Source of the DNA: Arthrobacter sp. Soil764
GTDB lineage: Bacteria; Actinomycetota; Actinomycetes; Actinomycetales; Micrococcaceae
Assembly: GCF_001428075.1 (NCBI RefSeq)
Contig: NZ_LMSI01000019.1
Location: forward strand, 186,895-250,894
Length of the DNA stretch: 64,000 nt
Reading direction: 5' to 3'
Part shown: piece after piece, positions 24,874 to 33,610 of the stretch
Layout of the letters: every line of letters begins with the position of its first letter
How positions within the stretch are numbered: position 1 is the stretch's first letter
Notes under the pieces: model-generated
Told to the model about the DNA's origin: nothing
The model's database searches: none
What the model saw: the letters and a program-made list of their open reading frames with translations, nothing else
Made by a program: the position numbers and the translations under genes

Positions 24874-26199
24874 TTACTTCCTGGCCGAGTCGATCATTCC
24901 CTTTGCTTCCTGCATCAGGCCCTTGGCTGCATCAGCGGGGGATTTACGGTCAAACAGCACATCGGTGCTGTACCGCTGGATCAGCGCCTGCACCCCGGAG
25001 GAACCGGTGGGAGGCACCGGCGGACCACTCTTCAGATCCGGCTTGATGTCCTTCAGGAACGCCGCGGCCGCCTTGTCCGCGGGTGTAAGCAGCGGGTCGA
25101 TCGCGGTCTGGACCTCAGAGTTGGTGGGGAAACCGCGCTCGGTCAGGATGGTCTTGGCCGCGTCCAGGTTATTGAGCATGTAATTGACCACTTCGGCGGC
25201 TTCCTTCGGGTGCTTGCTGCGCGAGGAAACCGACCAGAACATGGACGGCTTGTAGGACATGCCGTTCTCCTTGGCGCTGCCGGTGGAGCTGGGCGCGCGG
25301 AGGATCTTTACGTCCGTCTTCAACGCTGACTGGAGCGCGTTCACCTGGTTGGTCCACCACCAGGACATGGCCGTCTTGCCGGTGGCGAACAGGGTCTGTT
25401 CCACGGGGGCGCTGATATCCTCGGTGGCAATGTTGGCCGGAGGGGCCGCACTTTGGTTGCGCAGGTTCAGCACGTTCTGGAAGAAGGACGTGGCGGTGTC
25501 TTCCTTGAAGCCCAGGCCTCCGTCCTCCGAGTACAGTGACTCGCCGTGCTGCATGGCCCAGGTGTTCAGGTCGGAGTCGGTCAAGGAGTAGGAACTGCCG
25601 TAATTGGTCTGGCCGGCCTTGCCCGCGGCCGCTGCGATCTGGGCGGCGGTCCTCGTGTAGTCGTCCCAGGTCCAGGTCTTGTCGTCCGGGATTGGAACTC
25701 CGTAGTCCTGGAACATCTTGGTGTTGATCATCACGGCCTTGGCATTCTGGCCGGTACTCAGGCCGTACTGTTTGCCGCTGACCTGACCGGATTTGAGCGC
25801 GTCCTGGTCAATTTTGGACGTGTCGATGTTCCCCTGCTTCGACAGGTCCAGCAGTGCGCCGCGGCCGCCGTACTCGGCGATGTAGGCCTGGTCCATCTGG
25901 ATGACGTCGGGCGAATCGTTGGCCGCGGTGGTGGTGGCCAGTTTGTCCCAGTAACTGCTCCAGACTCCGGGCTCAGCCTGGATCTTGATGTTGGGGTGCG
26001 ACGCCTGGAATGCATCAATCACCTGTTGTGTCTGTTTGTTCCGCAGGTCGTTCCCCCACCACGTGAAGCGGACGGTGACGTTTCCTCCACTGTCGCCCGA
26101 GGCCGACGGGGAGGATGAGCAGCCGCTGGCCAGCATGGCCAGCGCGGCGGCGGTGGCGAGGGCTTTGACCGCCACGCCAGTGCGATGAGGAGTCTTCAT
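24874..26199 (-). CDS. sugar ABC transporter substrate-binding lipoprotein
   Basis: 441 aa. Signal peptide with lipobox LASGC (Cys 27), then the extracellular solute-binding family 1 fold: VRFTWWGNDLRNKQTQQVID, SPDVIQMDQAYIAEYGGRGA, PDDKTWTWDDYTRTAAQIA and the C-terminal AAEVVNYMLNNLDAAK. Members bind oligosaccharides at the outer membrane leaflet for ABC uptake. No permease or ATPase gene is within 8 kb on either side, so it must use subunits encoded elsewhere. AAGG precedes the ATG (26199). Two LacI-type palindromes at 26240-26253 and 26305-26318 suggest sugar-responsive repression. Confidence 0.9.
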   Translation of the reverse strand: MKTPHRTGVAVKALATAAALAMLASGCSSSPSASGDSGGNVTVRFTWWGNDLRNKQTQQVIDAFQASHPNIKIQAEPGVWSSYWDKLATTTAANDSPDVIQMDQAYIAEYGGRGALLDLSKQGNIDTSKIDQDALKSGQVSGKQYGLSTGQNAKAVMINTKMFQDYGVPIPDDKTWTWDDYTRTAAQIAAAAGKAGQTNYGSSYSLTDSDLNTWAMQHGESLYSEDGGLGFKEDTATSFFQNVLNLRNQSAAPPANIATEDISAPVEQTLFATGKTAMSWWWTNQVNALQSALKTDVKILRAPSSTGSAKENGMSYKPSMFWSVSSRSKHPKEAAEVVNYMLNNLDAAKTILTERGFPTNSEVQTAIDPLLTPADKAAAAFLKDIKPDLKSGPPVPPTGSSGVQALIQRYSTDVLFDRKSPADAAKGLMQEAKGMIDSARK

Positions 26200-26239
26200 T
26201 GACCAACCTTGATTTTTGGGACGGACATCTGACAGAGTG

Positions 26240-26253
26240 AGAAAGCGTTTTCT
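26240..26253. promoter_or_regulatory. LacI-type operator, proximal
   Basis: AGAAAGCGTTTTCT is a near-perfect palindrome around CG, the LacI/CcpA-type core, about 40 bp before the binding-protein start. Confidence 0.6.
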
Positions 26254-26304
26254 GGCTCCAGCGAAATTATTCCAACCGGAATTGCGGGTCGTCAACGGTT
26301 TGGG

Positions 26305-26318
26305 GGAAAACGTTATCC
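26305..26318. promoter_or_regulatory. LacI-type operator, distal
   Basis: GGAAAACGTTATCC is palindromic around ACGT with one mismatched pair, about 105 bp before the start and 65 bp from the proximal site. The pair would permit looping. Confidence 0.55.
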
Positions 26319-26392
26319 AAGCTGTTGCGCCACGGTGCCTGCCGGACCTCCGGGCGCGTGCCGCCACCTGGCTGGGGTACAGTTAAAGCCAC

Positions 26393-26518
26393 GTAGGGGA
26401 GTATCCCAAGCGCTACGATCGTCAACACGCAGGGCACAGTTGCCCCGCCGGGCGTAGCGGGCCGCCACATCAGCACCAAGTGCACAGGCTGGCCGGAGAG
26501 ACTTACACCATTCTTGTG
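26393..26518 (+). ncRNA. yybP-ykoY manganese riboswitch
   Basis: The region before terC begins GTAGGGGAGTATCCC and ends GGCCGGAGAGACTTACACC. These are the two conserved ends of the yybP-ykoY aptamer (GGGGAGUA box and GGAGAGAC-type three-way junction strand), with the intervening hairpins (GGGCACAGTTGCCC, GCCGGGCGTAGCGGGC). The family senses Mn2+ and is typically attached to Mn exporters and TerC-like proteins, which fits the gene that follows. TACAGT at 26379-26384 is a candidate -10. Only about 20 bases separate it from the start, so it probably acts on translation initiation. Confidence 0.85.
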
Positions 26519-26539
26519 TACCCTGCGAAAGGCTGCCCT

Positions 26540-27568
26540 GTGCTTGATTTGCCCGTTTGGTTCGAGGTTGGCTCGTTTGTCGTCCTCGGCCTGATTCTCC
26601 TGATCGATCTCCTCCTGGTGGTCCGGCGCCCGCACGAACCGTCCATGAAGGAAGCCGGTCTGTGGGTGGCCTTCTACGTCACCTTGGCCCTGGCCTTCGC
26701 CGGTGCCATGTTTGCTTTCACGGGTCCGGAGTTCGGCAGCCAGTTCGTGGCTGGCTGGGTCACGGAATACAGCCTCAGCATCGACAACCTGTTCGTGTTC
26801 ATCATCATCATGGCCAGGTTCTCGGTCCCCCGGAAATACCAGCAGGAAGTGCTGATGGTGGGAATCATCATCGCCCTGATCCTGCGCGGCATCTTCATCA
26901 TGCTCGGCGCCATCGTCATCGAGCAGTTCAGCTGGGTGTTCTACATCTTCGGTGCGTTCCTGCTGTGGACGGCCTGGAAGCAGGCCCAGGATGAAGGCGA
27001 AGAGGAAGAGGACCGGGAGAACCCGCTGATCGCCAGGATCCGCAAGGTCATCCCCATGTCCGAAAAGTTCGACGGCGGCAAACTGCGCACCACGGTCAAC
27101 GGCAAGAAGGTCTTCACTCCCATGGTGATCGTCTTCATCACCATCGGCCTTACGGACCTGCTGTTCGCGGTGGACTCCATTCCCGCCATCTTCGGCCTGA
27201 CCCAGAGCCCCTTCATTGTCTTCACGGCCAACCTGTTCGCCCTGATGGGCCTGCGGCAGCTGTACTTCCTGCTCGGCGGCCTGATGAACCGGCTGATTTA
27301 CCTGAAGCACGCACTGTCCTTCATCCTTGCGTTCATCGGCGTCAAGCTTGTCCTGCACGCCATGCACGTCAACGAATTGCCCTTCATCAACGGCGGACAG
27401 CACATCGAATGGGCTCCGGAGATCCCCACCTTTGTCTCCCTGGCCGTGATCGTGGGCACCATCATCATCGCCGTGGTCGCCAGCCTGCTCAGCTCCAAGG
27501 CCCAGGCTGCCAAGATCGATCCCCGGCTCGAGGAAGACGCGCGCAAGAGCCACAGCGACGCCGAGTAG
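26540..27568 (+). CDS. TerC-family membrane protein (Mn-linked)
   Basis: 342 aa from GTG 26540 (VLDLPVWFEVGSFVVLG); longer starts would run into the riboswitch. The TerC/Alx pattern shows in FAGAMFAFTGPEFGSQF, TEYSLSIDNLFVFIIIM (conserved Asp-Asn in a helix), TIGLTDLLFAVDSIPAIFG and KHALSFILAFIGVKL. At least seven helices with one acidic cytoplasmic loop (QDEGEEEEDRE). Family members export Mn2+ or metalate secreted enzymes. The riboswitch directly upstream supports Mn-induced expression. GAAAGG precedes the GTG by about 8 bases. Confidence 0.9.
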   Translation: MLDLPVWFEVGSFVVLGLILLIDLLLVVRRPHEPSMKEAGLWVAFYVTLALAFAGAMFAFTGPEFGSQFVAGWVTEYSLSIDNLFVFIIIMARFSVPRKYQQEVLMVGIIIALILRGIFIMLGAIVIEQFSWVFYIFGAFLLWTAWKQAQDEGEEEEDRENPLIARIRKVIPMSEKFDGGKLRTTVNGKKVFTPMVIVFITIGLTDLLFAVDSIPAIFGLTQSPFIVFTANLFALMGLRQLYFLLGGLMNRLIYLKHALSFILAFIGVKLVLHAMHVNELPFINGGQHIEWAPEIPTFVSLAVIVGTIIIAVVASLLSSKAQAAKIDPRLEEDARKSHSDAE

Positions 27569-27596
27569 GCGCCCGCCCCGCTCATTCAATCCGGAA

Positions 27597-27633
27597 GATC
27601 CCGGCCGCCTGCGCGGCCGGGATCCCGCCTTTT
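27597..27633 (+). terminator. terminator after terC
   Basis: GATCCCGGCCGC (27597-27608) pairs perfectly with GCGGCCGGGATC (27613-27624), loop CTGC, followed by CCGCCTTTT. Confidence 0.88.
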
Positions 27634-27701
27634 AAACCCCTTTAGGAGGCAGCGGACCAAACCCCCTGTGGCGCCCGCCGCCGCGGGACTATGCTCTGAA
27701 C

Positions 27702-29108
27702 ATGGCCCGCACCCTTGTGTTGGAGCAGGACGTGCGCCACGTGCAGCGGCGCACTGTCGTGCTTTTGAGCGTGGCCCAGGTCTTCAGTGGACTTGGGACT
27801 GGATCAACGGTGTCCATCGGCTCGATCCTGGCCGTGGAGCTTTCCGGTTCCAGCGCGTGGGCCGGTGCCGTGGCGACGGTCATGACCCTTGGGGCCTCCG
27901 CGGCGGCGCTGCCCCTGGCGTCGCTTGCCGAGCGGCGTGGACGCCGGGCCGGCCAGGTGGCCGGTCTCTCGGCGGCTTTGGCAGGCGCCGTGCTGATGGT
28001 GCTGGCTGTTGTGTTCGGCCTCTTCGTCCTGTTGCTCCTGGGGTCCGCGGGCATCGGCGTGGGCACGGCGGCCAGCCTTCAGGCAAGGTTTGCCGCCGTC
28101 GACCTCGCCGCGGCCGAGCACCGCGGGCGGGCCTTGTCCACCGTGGTCTGGGCGGTGACCGTGGGCGCGGTGGCCGGGCCCAACCTGATCCAGCCAGGTG
28201 CAGCCGTGGGAGCAGCGCTGGGGCTGCCGCCGGTCGCGGGCCCGTTCGTGATTTCCGGCGCCGGGCTCCTTATTGCAACGGTGATCCTGTTCACCGGCCT
28301 TCGCCCGGACCCGCTGCTGCTGGCCCGCCAACGTGCCGGGACCAACGCTGCCGGTGTTGTCCCGCTTGCAGGGCAAGCACCCGCAGGAGGAGCGCCGGCC
28401 GGGGTTCCTGCCGCCCCTGCCACTGCCGTCCCTGCCCCTGCCGCCGTGCCCGCAGCGGCGGCTGCCCGGGGCTCGCTCAGCCGCGGCCTGCGCGCCATCC
28501 GGAGCTCGCGGACAGCCCTGCTGGCGGTGACCGGCGTCGTGGCCGCGCATGCGGTGATGGTCGGCGTGATGTCCATGACGCCGCTGCACCTCCAGCACCT
28601 GGTGGAAGGACCGGGACCACATGCAGGGCACGTTGCCGAAGGGGACGTGCTGGTCATCATCGGCTTCACCATTTCACTGCACATCGCCGGGATGTTTGCG
28701 CTCTCCCCGCTCATGGGCTGGCTGACCGACAGGGCCGGCAGGGTGGAGACCATCATGATCGGTTTCACCGTGCTGATCGCGGCCGTGGTTGTTGCCGGGT
28801 TCGGCCAGTCCTCCACTGCGGCAGTTGCCGTGGGGCTGGTGCTGCTGGGCGTGGGCTGGTCCGCGGCAACGATCTCAGGCTCCACCCTGCTGGCCGAAAG
28901 CGTGGGGCAGGACGCCCGGGTGGCGGTCCAGGGTGTCTCCGACATGCTGATGGGCGCCGCGGGTGCGGTTGGCGGTGCCCTGTCCGGGCTGGTCCTGGGC
29001 TTCGCCGGCTACCTTGGCCTGAACCTGTTGGGCGGAGCCATCGGGGCGGCGGTCCTGGCCGCGGCGGTCGTCACCCGCCTGTCACGCCGGCAGTCAGCGG
29101 CCGCCTGA
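27702..29108 (+). CDS. MFS transporter
   Basis: 468 aa with about 12 membrane segments in two halves, separated by a Pro/Ala-rich loop of about 60 residues (QAPAGGAPAGVPAAPATAV). MFS motif A-like loops read SLAERRGRRAGQVAGLSAA in the first half and GWLTDRAGRVETIM in the second. Such proteins export drugs or small molecules; substrate cannot be told. TATGCT (27690-27695) ends 6 bases before the ATG, so the message is probably leaderless. The 3' end overlaps the convergent peptidase gene by 15 bp. Confidence 0.88.
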   Translation: MARTLVLEQDVRHVQRRTVVLLSVAQVFSGLGTGSTVSIGSILAVELSGSSAWAGAVATVMTLGASAAALPLASLAERRGRRAGQVAGLSAALAGAVLMVLAVVFGLFVLLLLGSAGIGVGTAASLQARFAAVDLAAAEHRGRALSTVVWAVTVGAVAGPNLIQPGAAVGAALGLPPVAGPFVISGAGLLIATVILFTGLRPDPLLLARQRAGTNAAGVVPLAGQAPAGGAPAGVPAAPATAVPAPAAVPAAAAARGSLSRGLRAIRSSRTALLAVTGVVAAHAVMVGVMSMTPLHLQHLVEGPGPHAGHVAEGDVLVIIGFTISLHIAGMFALSPLMGWLTDRAGRVETIMIGFTVLIAAVVVAGFGQSSTAAVAVGLVLLGVGWSAATISGSTLLAESVGQDARVAVQGVSDMLMGAAGAVGGALSGLVLGFAGYLGLNLLGGAIGAAVLAAAVVTRLSRRQSAAA

Positions 29109-30440
29109 CCGCACCATGCCCAGCAGGCGCGCAAAGATCCGTTCACCGTCGTCGGCGATTCCGTCGTGATGGAAGTCGGCCGTCTCCCAGACCTGCAGCC
29201 CGCGCACGGCCGCTGCAGTCCGCAGGGAAAGGTCCCGGTCCACGTAGATGTCGTCTGAGTAAACCGCTGCTGCCACGGGAACAGTGTTCGCCGTCAATGC
29301 CTCAGGGCTGTACAGCGGCGCCCAGTCCTGCTTGGCGGCCAGCAGTTCCGCCACGTCCCGCAGCGGCCGGAGGGCGGGGTCCTGCTCGAAGAACCACGGG
29401 TACACCATCTCGCCGGTCAGCAGCAGGGGATCGGCGTCCGGCCGGAACCACGGGTTCTCGCCGAGCATCCGCCAGGCGGACCAATTGGTTGCCCCGCCCT
29501 GGCCGTAGATGGATTCGTGCATCAGCGCGTACAGCGGATTGGAGCGGCGGGAAACCACGCTGTGGAGCTGCTCGAGGAACGCGTCGGAGAGCCGGGGTCC
29601 TGCGGGCGTTTCCACAAAGGCGTCCTCGAGCAGGTAGTGGAGGCTGTCCACGCGCGTGTTGCCGCCCAGGAACGCGCCGGCCATCTGGAACCGTTCCACG
29701 GTGAGGGGCCCGCCGTCGGGCAGGAATTCGGGCGTGGAGCGGAGGTGGCGGGCGATCCGCTCCACAGCCTCCCTGTCCTCGGGATACCAGCGGAAGTACT
29801 CATCGTTGCGGGCAGCCACCCGCTGGTAGGTTGCGCGGTACACGTCATCCGCGCTGCCGGTGAGTGGGGCGAGCCCGCCCGTGATCAGCACTTCCCGCAG
29901 GCCCTCCGGCGCAAAGGACAGGTAGGTGAGCGCGCAGAAGCCCCCGTAGCTCTGGCCGTAGATGGTCCAGGGCGGTGATTCCAGCGCCTGGCGGATCAGT
30001 TCCGCGTCCGCCACGATCGAGTCGGCCCGGAAGTGCTGCAGGTAGGCGGCCTGCTCCGCTGCGGTTCCGCGGACGGGCAGGGTGGTCCGGTCGAGGGGCG
30101 TGGAAAGCCCGGTGCCGCGCTGGTCAAGCATCAGGATGCGGAAGTCCTGTGCTGCCGCCTTGCCCCATCCGCCCAGGGAACCCCATCTGTTGCCGCGGCC
30201 GCCGGGGCCGCCCTGCAGGAAGAGGAGCCACGGCAACTGTGAGGCGGCCTCCTCGCTGTGTGCAGCTGAGACATACTCCCGGGCAAAAACGGTGATGGTT
30301 TCCGCGGAGCCGTCCACTGAAGCGAAATGGTCCAGGGGGACTGTGAAGCAGTGCTCCACGGTGCGCATGCCACGGAACTCATGCCGGGCCCTGATCTCAT
30401 GCCCGGCCACGATCGCCTGGCCCTGCCGCGCGTCAGCCAC
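29094..30440 (-). CDS. alpha/beta hydrolase, S33 prolyl-aminopeptidase type
   Basis: 448 aa. PWLLFLQGGPGGRGNR (oxyanion loop), ILMLDQRGTGLSTPL, the nucleophile elbow IYGQSYGGFCALTYLSF and the C-terminal VWETADFHHDGIADDG with the catalytic His. The long inserted helical domain and overall size fit S33 peptidases that remove N-terminal Pro or other residues. No signal peptide, so cytoplasmic. The GTG start overlaps the stop of the preceding GNAT gene (GTGGCTGA), and no ribosome site is seen, so translation is likely coupled. An internal ATG (MRTVEHCF) is a possible alternative. Confidence 0.9.
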   Translation of the reverse strand: MADARQGQAIVAGHEIRARHEFRGMRTVEHCFTVPLDHFASVDGSAETITVFAREYVSAAHSEEAASQLPWLLFLQGGPGGRGNRWGSLGGWGKAAAQDFRILMLDQRGTGLSTPLDRTTLPVRGTAAEQAAYLQHFRADSIVADAELIRQALESPPWTIYGQSYGGFCALTYLSFAPEGLREVLITGGLAPLTGSADDVYRATYQRVAARNDEYFRWYPEDREAVERIARHLRSTPEFLPDGGPLTVERFQMAGAFLGGNTRVDSLHYLLEDAFVETPAGPRLSDAFLEQLHSVVSRRSNPLYALMHESIYGQGGATNWSAWRMLGENPWFRPDADPLLLTGEMVYPWFFEQDPALRPLRDVAELLAAKQDWAPLYSPEALTANTVPVAAAVYSDDIYVDRDLSLRTAAAVRGLQVWETADFHHDGIADDGERIFARLLGMVRSGGR

Positions 30441-30948
30441 GGGAGGAAGCGGGAAGGGACATGCGGGACGGTGCCCGGCCGAACTGGTCCAGCGCTTCTC
30501 CAGTCAGCCTGAAGGTGGACCAGCCATCCATGGGGAGGGCGCCGAGGCGGCGATAGAAATTGATGGAAGGCTCGTTCCAGTCCAGCACGCTCCATTCCAC
30601 CCGTGCGTAGCCGTTCTCAACGGCGATGGCCGCAAGGTGCTGCAGCAGGGCCTTGCCGTGTCCTTCGCCGCGGGCTTCCGGACTGACGTACAGGTCTTCG
30701 AGGTAGATCCCGTGCACGCCCTCCCAGGTGGAGTAGTTCAGGAACCACAGTGCGAAGCCCTGCACCTCGCCCCCCGCGTTTTCGGCCATGGCCGCGAAGA
30801 CGGCGGGGTTTTCGCCGAAGAGCACCTGCTCCAGCCGTTCCGGGGTGTTCCGGACAGCGTCGGGTTCCTTCTCGTAATGGGCCAGTTCATGGATCATCCG
30901 GAGGATGGCGGGCACGTCATTCGGGGTTGCGGGGCGGATTACACTCAT
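30433..30948 (-). CDS. GNAT N-acetyltransferase, diamine/SSAT-like
   Basis: 171 aa beginning MSVIRPATPNDVPAILRMIHELAHYEKEPD, which resembles spermidine/spermine acetyltransferases. Acetyl-CoA loop is SPEARGEGHGKALLQHLA; YARVEWSVLDWNEPSINFYRRLGA is the typical SSAT C-terminus. It may acetylate polyamines or other amines. TAAGCT (complement at 30955-30960) ends 6 bases before the ATG, although the gene also follows the helicase by only 21 bp, so it may be expressed both alone and as part of that unit. Confidence 0.88.
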   Translation of the reverse strand: MSVIRPATPNDVPAILRMIHELAHYEKEPDAVRNTPERLEQVLFGENPAVFAAMAENAGGEVQGFALWFLNYSTWEGVHGIYLEDLYVSPEARGEGHGKALLQHLAAIAVENGYARVEWSVLDWNEPSINFYRRLGALPMDGWSTFRLTGEALDQFGRAPSRMSLPASSRG

Positions 30949-30969
30949 TGTTCGAGCTTACCGCCGGCG

Positions 30970-33513
30970 TCAGAGCCGGTTGACGTCCGTCACCCTGACC
31001 ACCGCTGTTCCGGTGGCATCGGATGCGGCAAGATCCACCTCAGCCGAGATGCCCCAGTCGTGGTTGGCCGCCGGGTCATCGAAAATCTGGCGGACCTTCC
31101 AGGATCCGGGTTCCTCGGTGATGATGAGCAGGCCCGGCCCGCGGGCATCCGGCCCTGTCCCAATATCGTCGTGTTCGTCGAAGTAGTCGTCCAAAGCGTC
31201 TTCCCAGCGTTCTGAACCCCAGCCGGAACCGCCGTCGAGCTCTCCCAGGGCGGCGGCGTCCTCGTCCGCGAAAAGTTCCACGCGCCGGAACATCTCGTTG
31301 CGCACCATCACCCGGAACGCACGGATATTTGAGGTGAGCGACGGCGGTGGAGGCGGCGGTGCGTCGTGGGGTGTCGGCGCCGCCCCGGAAGCCAGTTCCT
31401 CCCATTCGTCCAGGAGGCTGGAGTCCACCTGCCGCACCAGCTCACCCAGCCAGGCCGTCAGGTCCGCCAGGTCCTCACGAAGCATGTCCTGCGGGACTGT
31501 CTGGCGCAGCGCCTTGAAGGCATCGGCCAGGTACCGCAGCACGATTCCTTCGGACCGGGCCAGGCCGTAGAACTGGACGAATTCGCCAAAGTTCATGGCC
31601 CGCTCGTACATGTCGCGGACCACCGACTTGGGCGCGAGTTCGAAGTCTCCCACCCACGGCGCGGCCTTCCGGTACACCTCGAACGCTTCGCCCAGGATCC
31701 CGGCGAGCGGCTGGGGGTAGGTGACCTCGTCCAGCATGGCCATCCGCTGGTCGTAGTCGATGCCGTCGGCTTTCATGGCCGCCACCGCCTCGCCGCGCGC
31801 CTTCTTCTGCTGGGCCGACAGGATCTGCCGCGGTTTCTCCAGGGTCGCCTCGATCACGGACACCACGTCCAGGGCGTACGACGGCGACTCCGGGTCAAGG
31901 AGCTCCAGTGCGGCAAGTGCGAAGGGGGAGAGCGGCTGGTTCAGGGCGAAGTTCGGCTGCAGGTGGACGGTCAGCCGGACCGTGCGGCCGTCGGTGCCCT
32001 GTTCCTCCGGCGGGATCCGTTCGATGACCTCGGCGGCCAGCAGTTCCCGGTAAATGCCCAGGGCCTTCTTCATCAGCCGCAGCTGGGAGGACCGCGGCTC
32101 GTGGTTCTCCGTGAGCAGCCGCCGTGCCGCCGCGAACGGGTCGCCCGGCCGTTCCATCAGGTTCATCAGCATGGCGTGTGTCACCGTGAAGCTGGACGTC
32201 AGCGGATCCGGCACCGATTCCACCAGCCGCTTGAACGTCGGCTCACCCCAGGAAACAAAACCCTCGGGCGGCTTCTTCTTCACCACCTGGCGCAGCTTCT
32301 TTTGATCGTCCCCGAACTTGGCGGTGGCCTTGGCCATCGCCTTGACGTTCTCGATTACATGCTCGGGTGCCTGAACCACCACCGTCCCGGCGGTGTCGTA
32401 GCCCGCCCGCCCGGCCCGGCCCGCAATCTGGTGGAACTCGCGTGAGTTGAGCAGGCGGGTGCGGACGCCGTCGTACTTGCTCAAAGCCGTGAGCAGCACC
32501 GTGCGGATGGGAACGTTGATCCCCACCCCCAGCGTGTCCGTGCCGCAAATAACCTTCAGCAGCCCCGCCTGCGCCAGCTGCTCCACCAGCCGGCGGTACT
32601 TGGGCAGCATTCCGGCGTGGTGCACGCCGATCCCGTGGCGCACCAGGCGGTTAAGCGTCTTGCCGAACCCGGCGGCGAAGCGGAAGTTGGCAATCAGCTC
32701 CGCGATCCTGTCCTTCTCCTCCCGGGTGCAGACGTTGATGCTCATCAGGTTCTGGGCGCGGTCGATCGCTTCGAGCTGGCTGAAGTGCACCACGTAGACG
32801 GGCACCTGCCGGGTGGACAACAACTCCTCCAGCGTCTCGTGGACGGGAGTCTGGTGGTAGTAGTAATGCAGCGGAATGGGCCGTTCGGCGGAGCTGACGG
32901 TAGTGGTGGCGCGGCCGGTCAGCTCCGTGAGCCCCGTTTCGAACCGGGTGACATCGCCCAGGGTGGCGGACATCAGCAGGAACTGCGCCTGTGGAAGCTC
33001 CAGCAGGGGGACCTGCCAGGCCCAGCCCCGCTGCGGGTCGGAGTAGAAGTGGAACTCGTCCATGATCACGGCGCCCAGTTCGGCTGCGGAACCTTCGCGC
33101 AGCGCGATGTTGGCAAGGATCTCTGCGGTGCAGCAGATGATGGGAGCATCCTGGTTCACCCCGGAGTCACCGGTGATCATGCCTACGTTCTCTGCTCCGA
33201 AGATCTCACAGAGCGCGAAGAATTTTTCGGACACCAGGGCTTTGATCGGCGCCGTGTAGTAGCTTCGCCGGCCCTGCGCCATCGCCTGGAAGTGCGCCGC
33301 GATGGCCACCAGGGATTTCCCTGACCCGGTGGGCGTGGCCAGAATGACGTTCGCCCCCGTCGCCAGCTCCATGATGGCCTCGTCCTGTGCCGGGTACAGC
33401 GACAGGCCCCGGCTTTCCGTCCACTCCACAAACCGGGTGTAAAGGGCGTCGGGGTCGACGGCGGCGGATTGGACGGGGGCGGACAGATCGCTCAGCTGGT
33501 CAACGAGTTTCAT
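30970..33513 (-). CDS. DEAD/DEAH-box helicase with DUF3516
   Basis: 847 aa. Helicase motifs in order: YPAQDEAIMELATG, Walker A ATPTGSGKS, APIKALVSEKFF, Walker B VIMDEFHFYSD, SATL, then HHAGMLPKYRRLVEQLAQ, CGTDTLGVGINVPIRTVL and HQIAGRAGRAGYD. The C-terminal half is the DUF3516 region found mainly in actinobacteria, with a charged, Pro-rich insert (PHDAPPPPPP). It resembles Ski2-like RNA helicases; substrate unknown. The ATG at 33513 (MKLVDQLSDL) follows AAGGTTGAAGTCA. Confidence 0.9.
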   Translation of the reverse strand: MKLVDQLSDLSAPVQSAAVDPDALYTRFVEWTESRGLSLYPAQDEAIMELATGANVILATPTGSGKSLVAIAAHFQAMAQGRRSYYTAPIKALVSEKFFALCEIFGAENVGMITGDSGVNQDAPIICCTAEILANIALREGSAAELGAVIMDEFHFYSDPQRGWAWQVPLLELPQAQFLLMSATLGDVTRFETGLTELTGRATTTVSSAERPIPLHYYYHQTPVHETLEELLSTRQVPVYVVHFSQLEAIDRAQNLMSINVCTREEKDRIAELIANFRFAAGFGKTLNRLVRHGIGVHHAGMLPKYRRLVEQLAQAGLLKVICGTDTLGVGINVPIRTVLLTALSKYDGVRTRLLNSREFHQIAGRAGRAGYDTAGTVVVQAPEHVIENVKAMAKATAKFGDDQKKLRQVVKKKPPEGFVSWGEPTFKRLVESVPDPLTSSFTVTHAMLMNLMERPGDPFAAARRLLTENHEPRSSQLRLMKKALGIYRELLAAEVIERIPPEEQGTDGRTVRLTVHLQPNFALNQPLSPFALAALELLDPESPSYALDVVSVIEATLEKPRQILSAQQKKARGEAVAAMKADGIDYDQRMAMLDEVTYPQPLAGILGEAFEVYRKAAPWVGDFELAPKSVVRDMYERAMNFGEFVQFYGLARSEGIVLRYLADAFKALRQTVPQDMLREDLADLTAWLGELVRQVDSSLLDEWEELASGAAPTPHDAPPPPPPSLTSNIRAFRVMVRNEMFRRVELFADEDAAALGELDGGSGWGSERWEDALDDYFDEHDDIGTGPDARGPGLLIITEEPGSWKVRQIFDDPAANHDWGISAEVDLAASDATGTAVVRVTDVNRL

Positions 33514-33610
33514 TGACTTCAACCTTAGTGCCACGTTGCGGGCGGATCAGGAGTCCGTTGCGGGTTAGGCTACGCCTTGCCCGTGTGTGCGTCAGAAGCT
33601 GGAGAATTTT

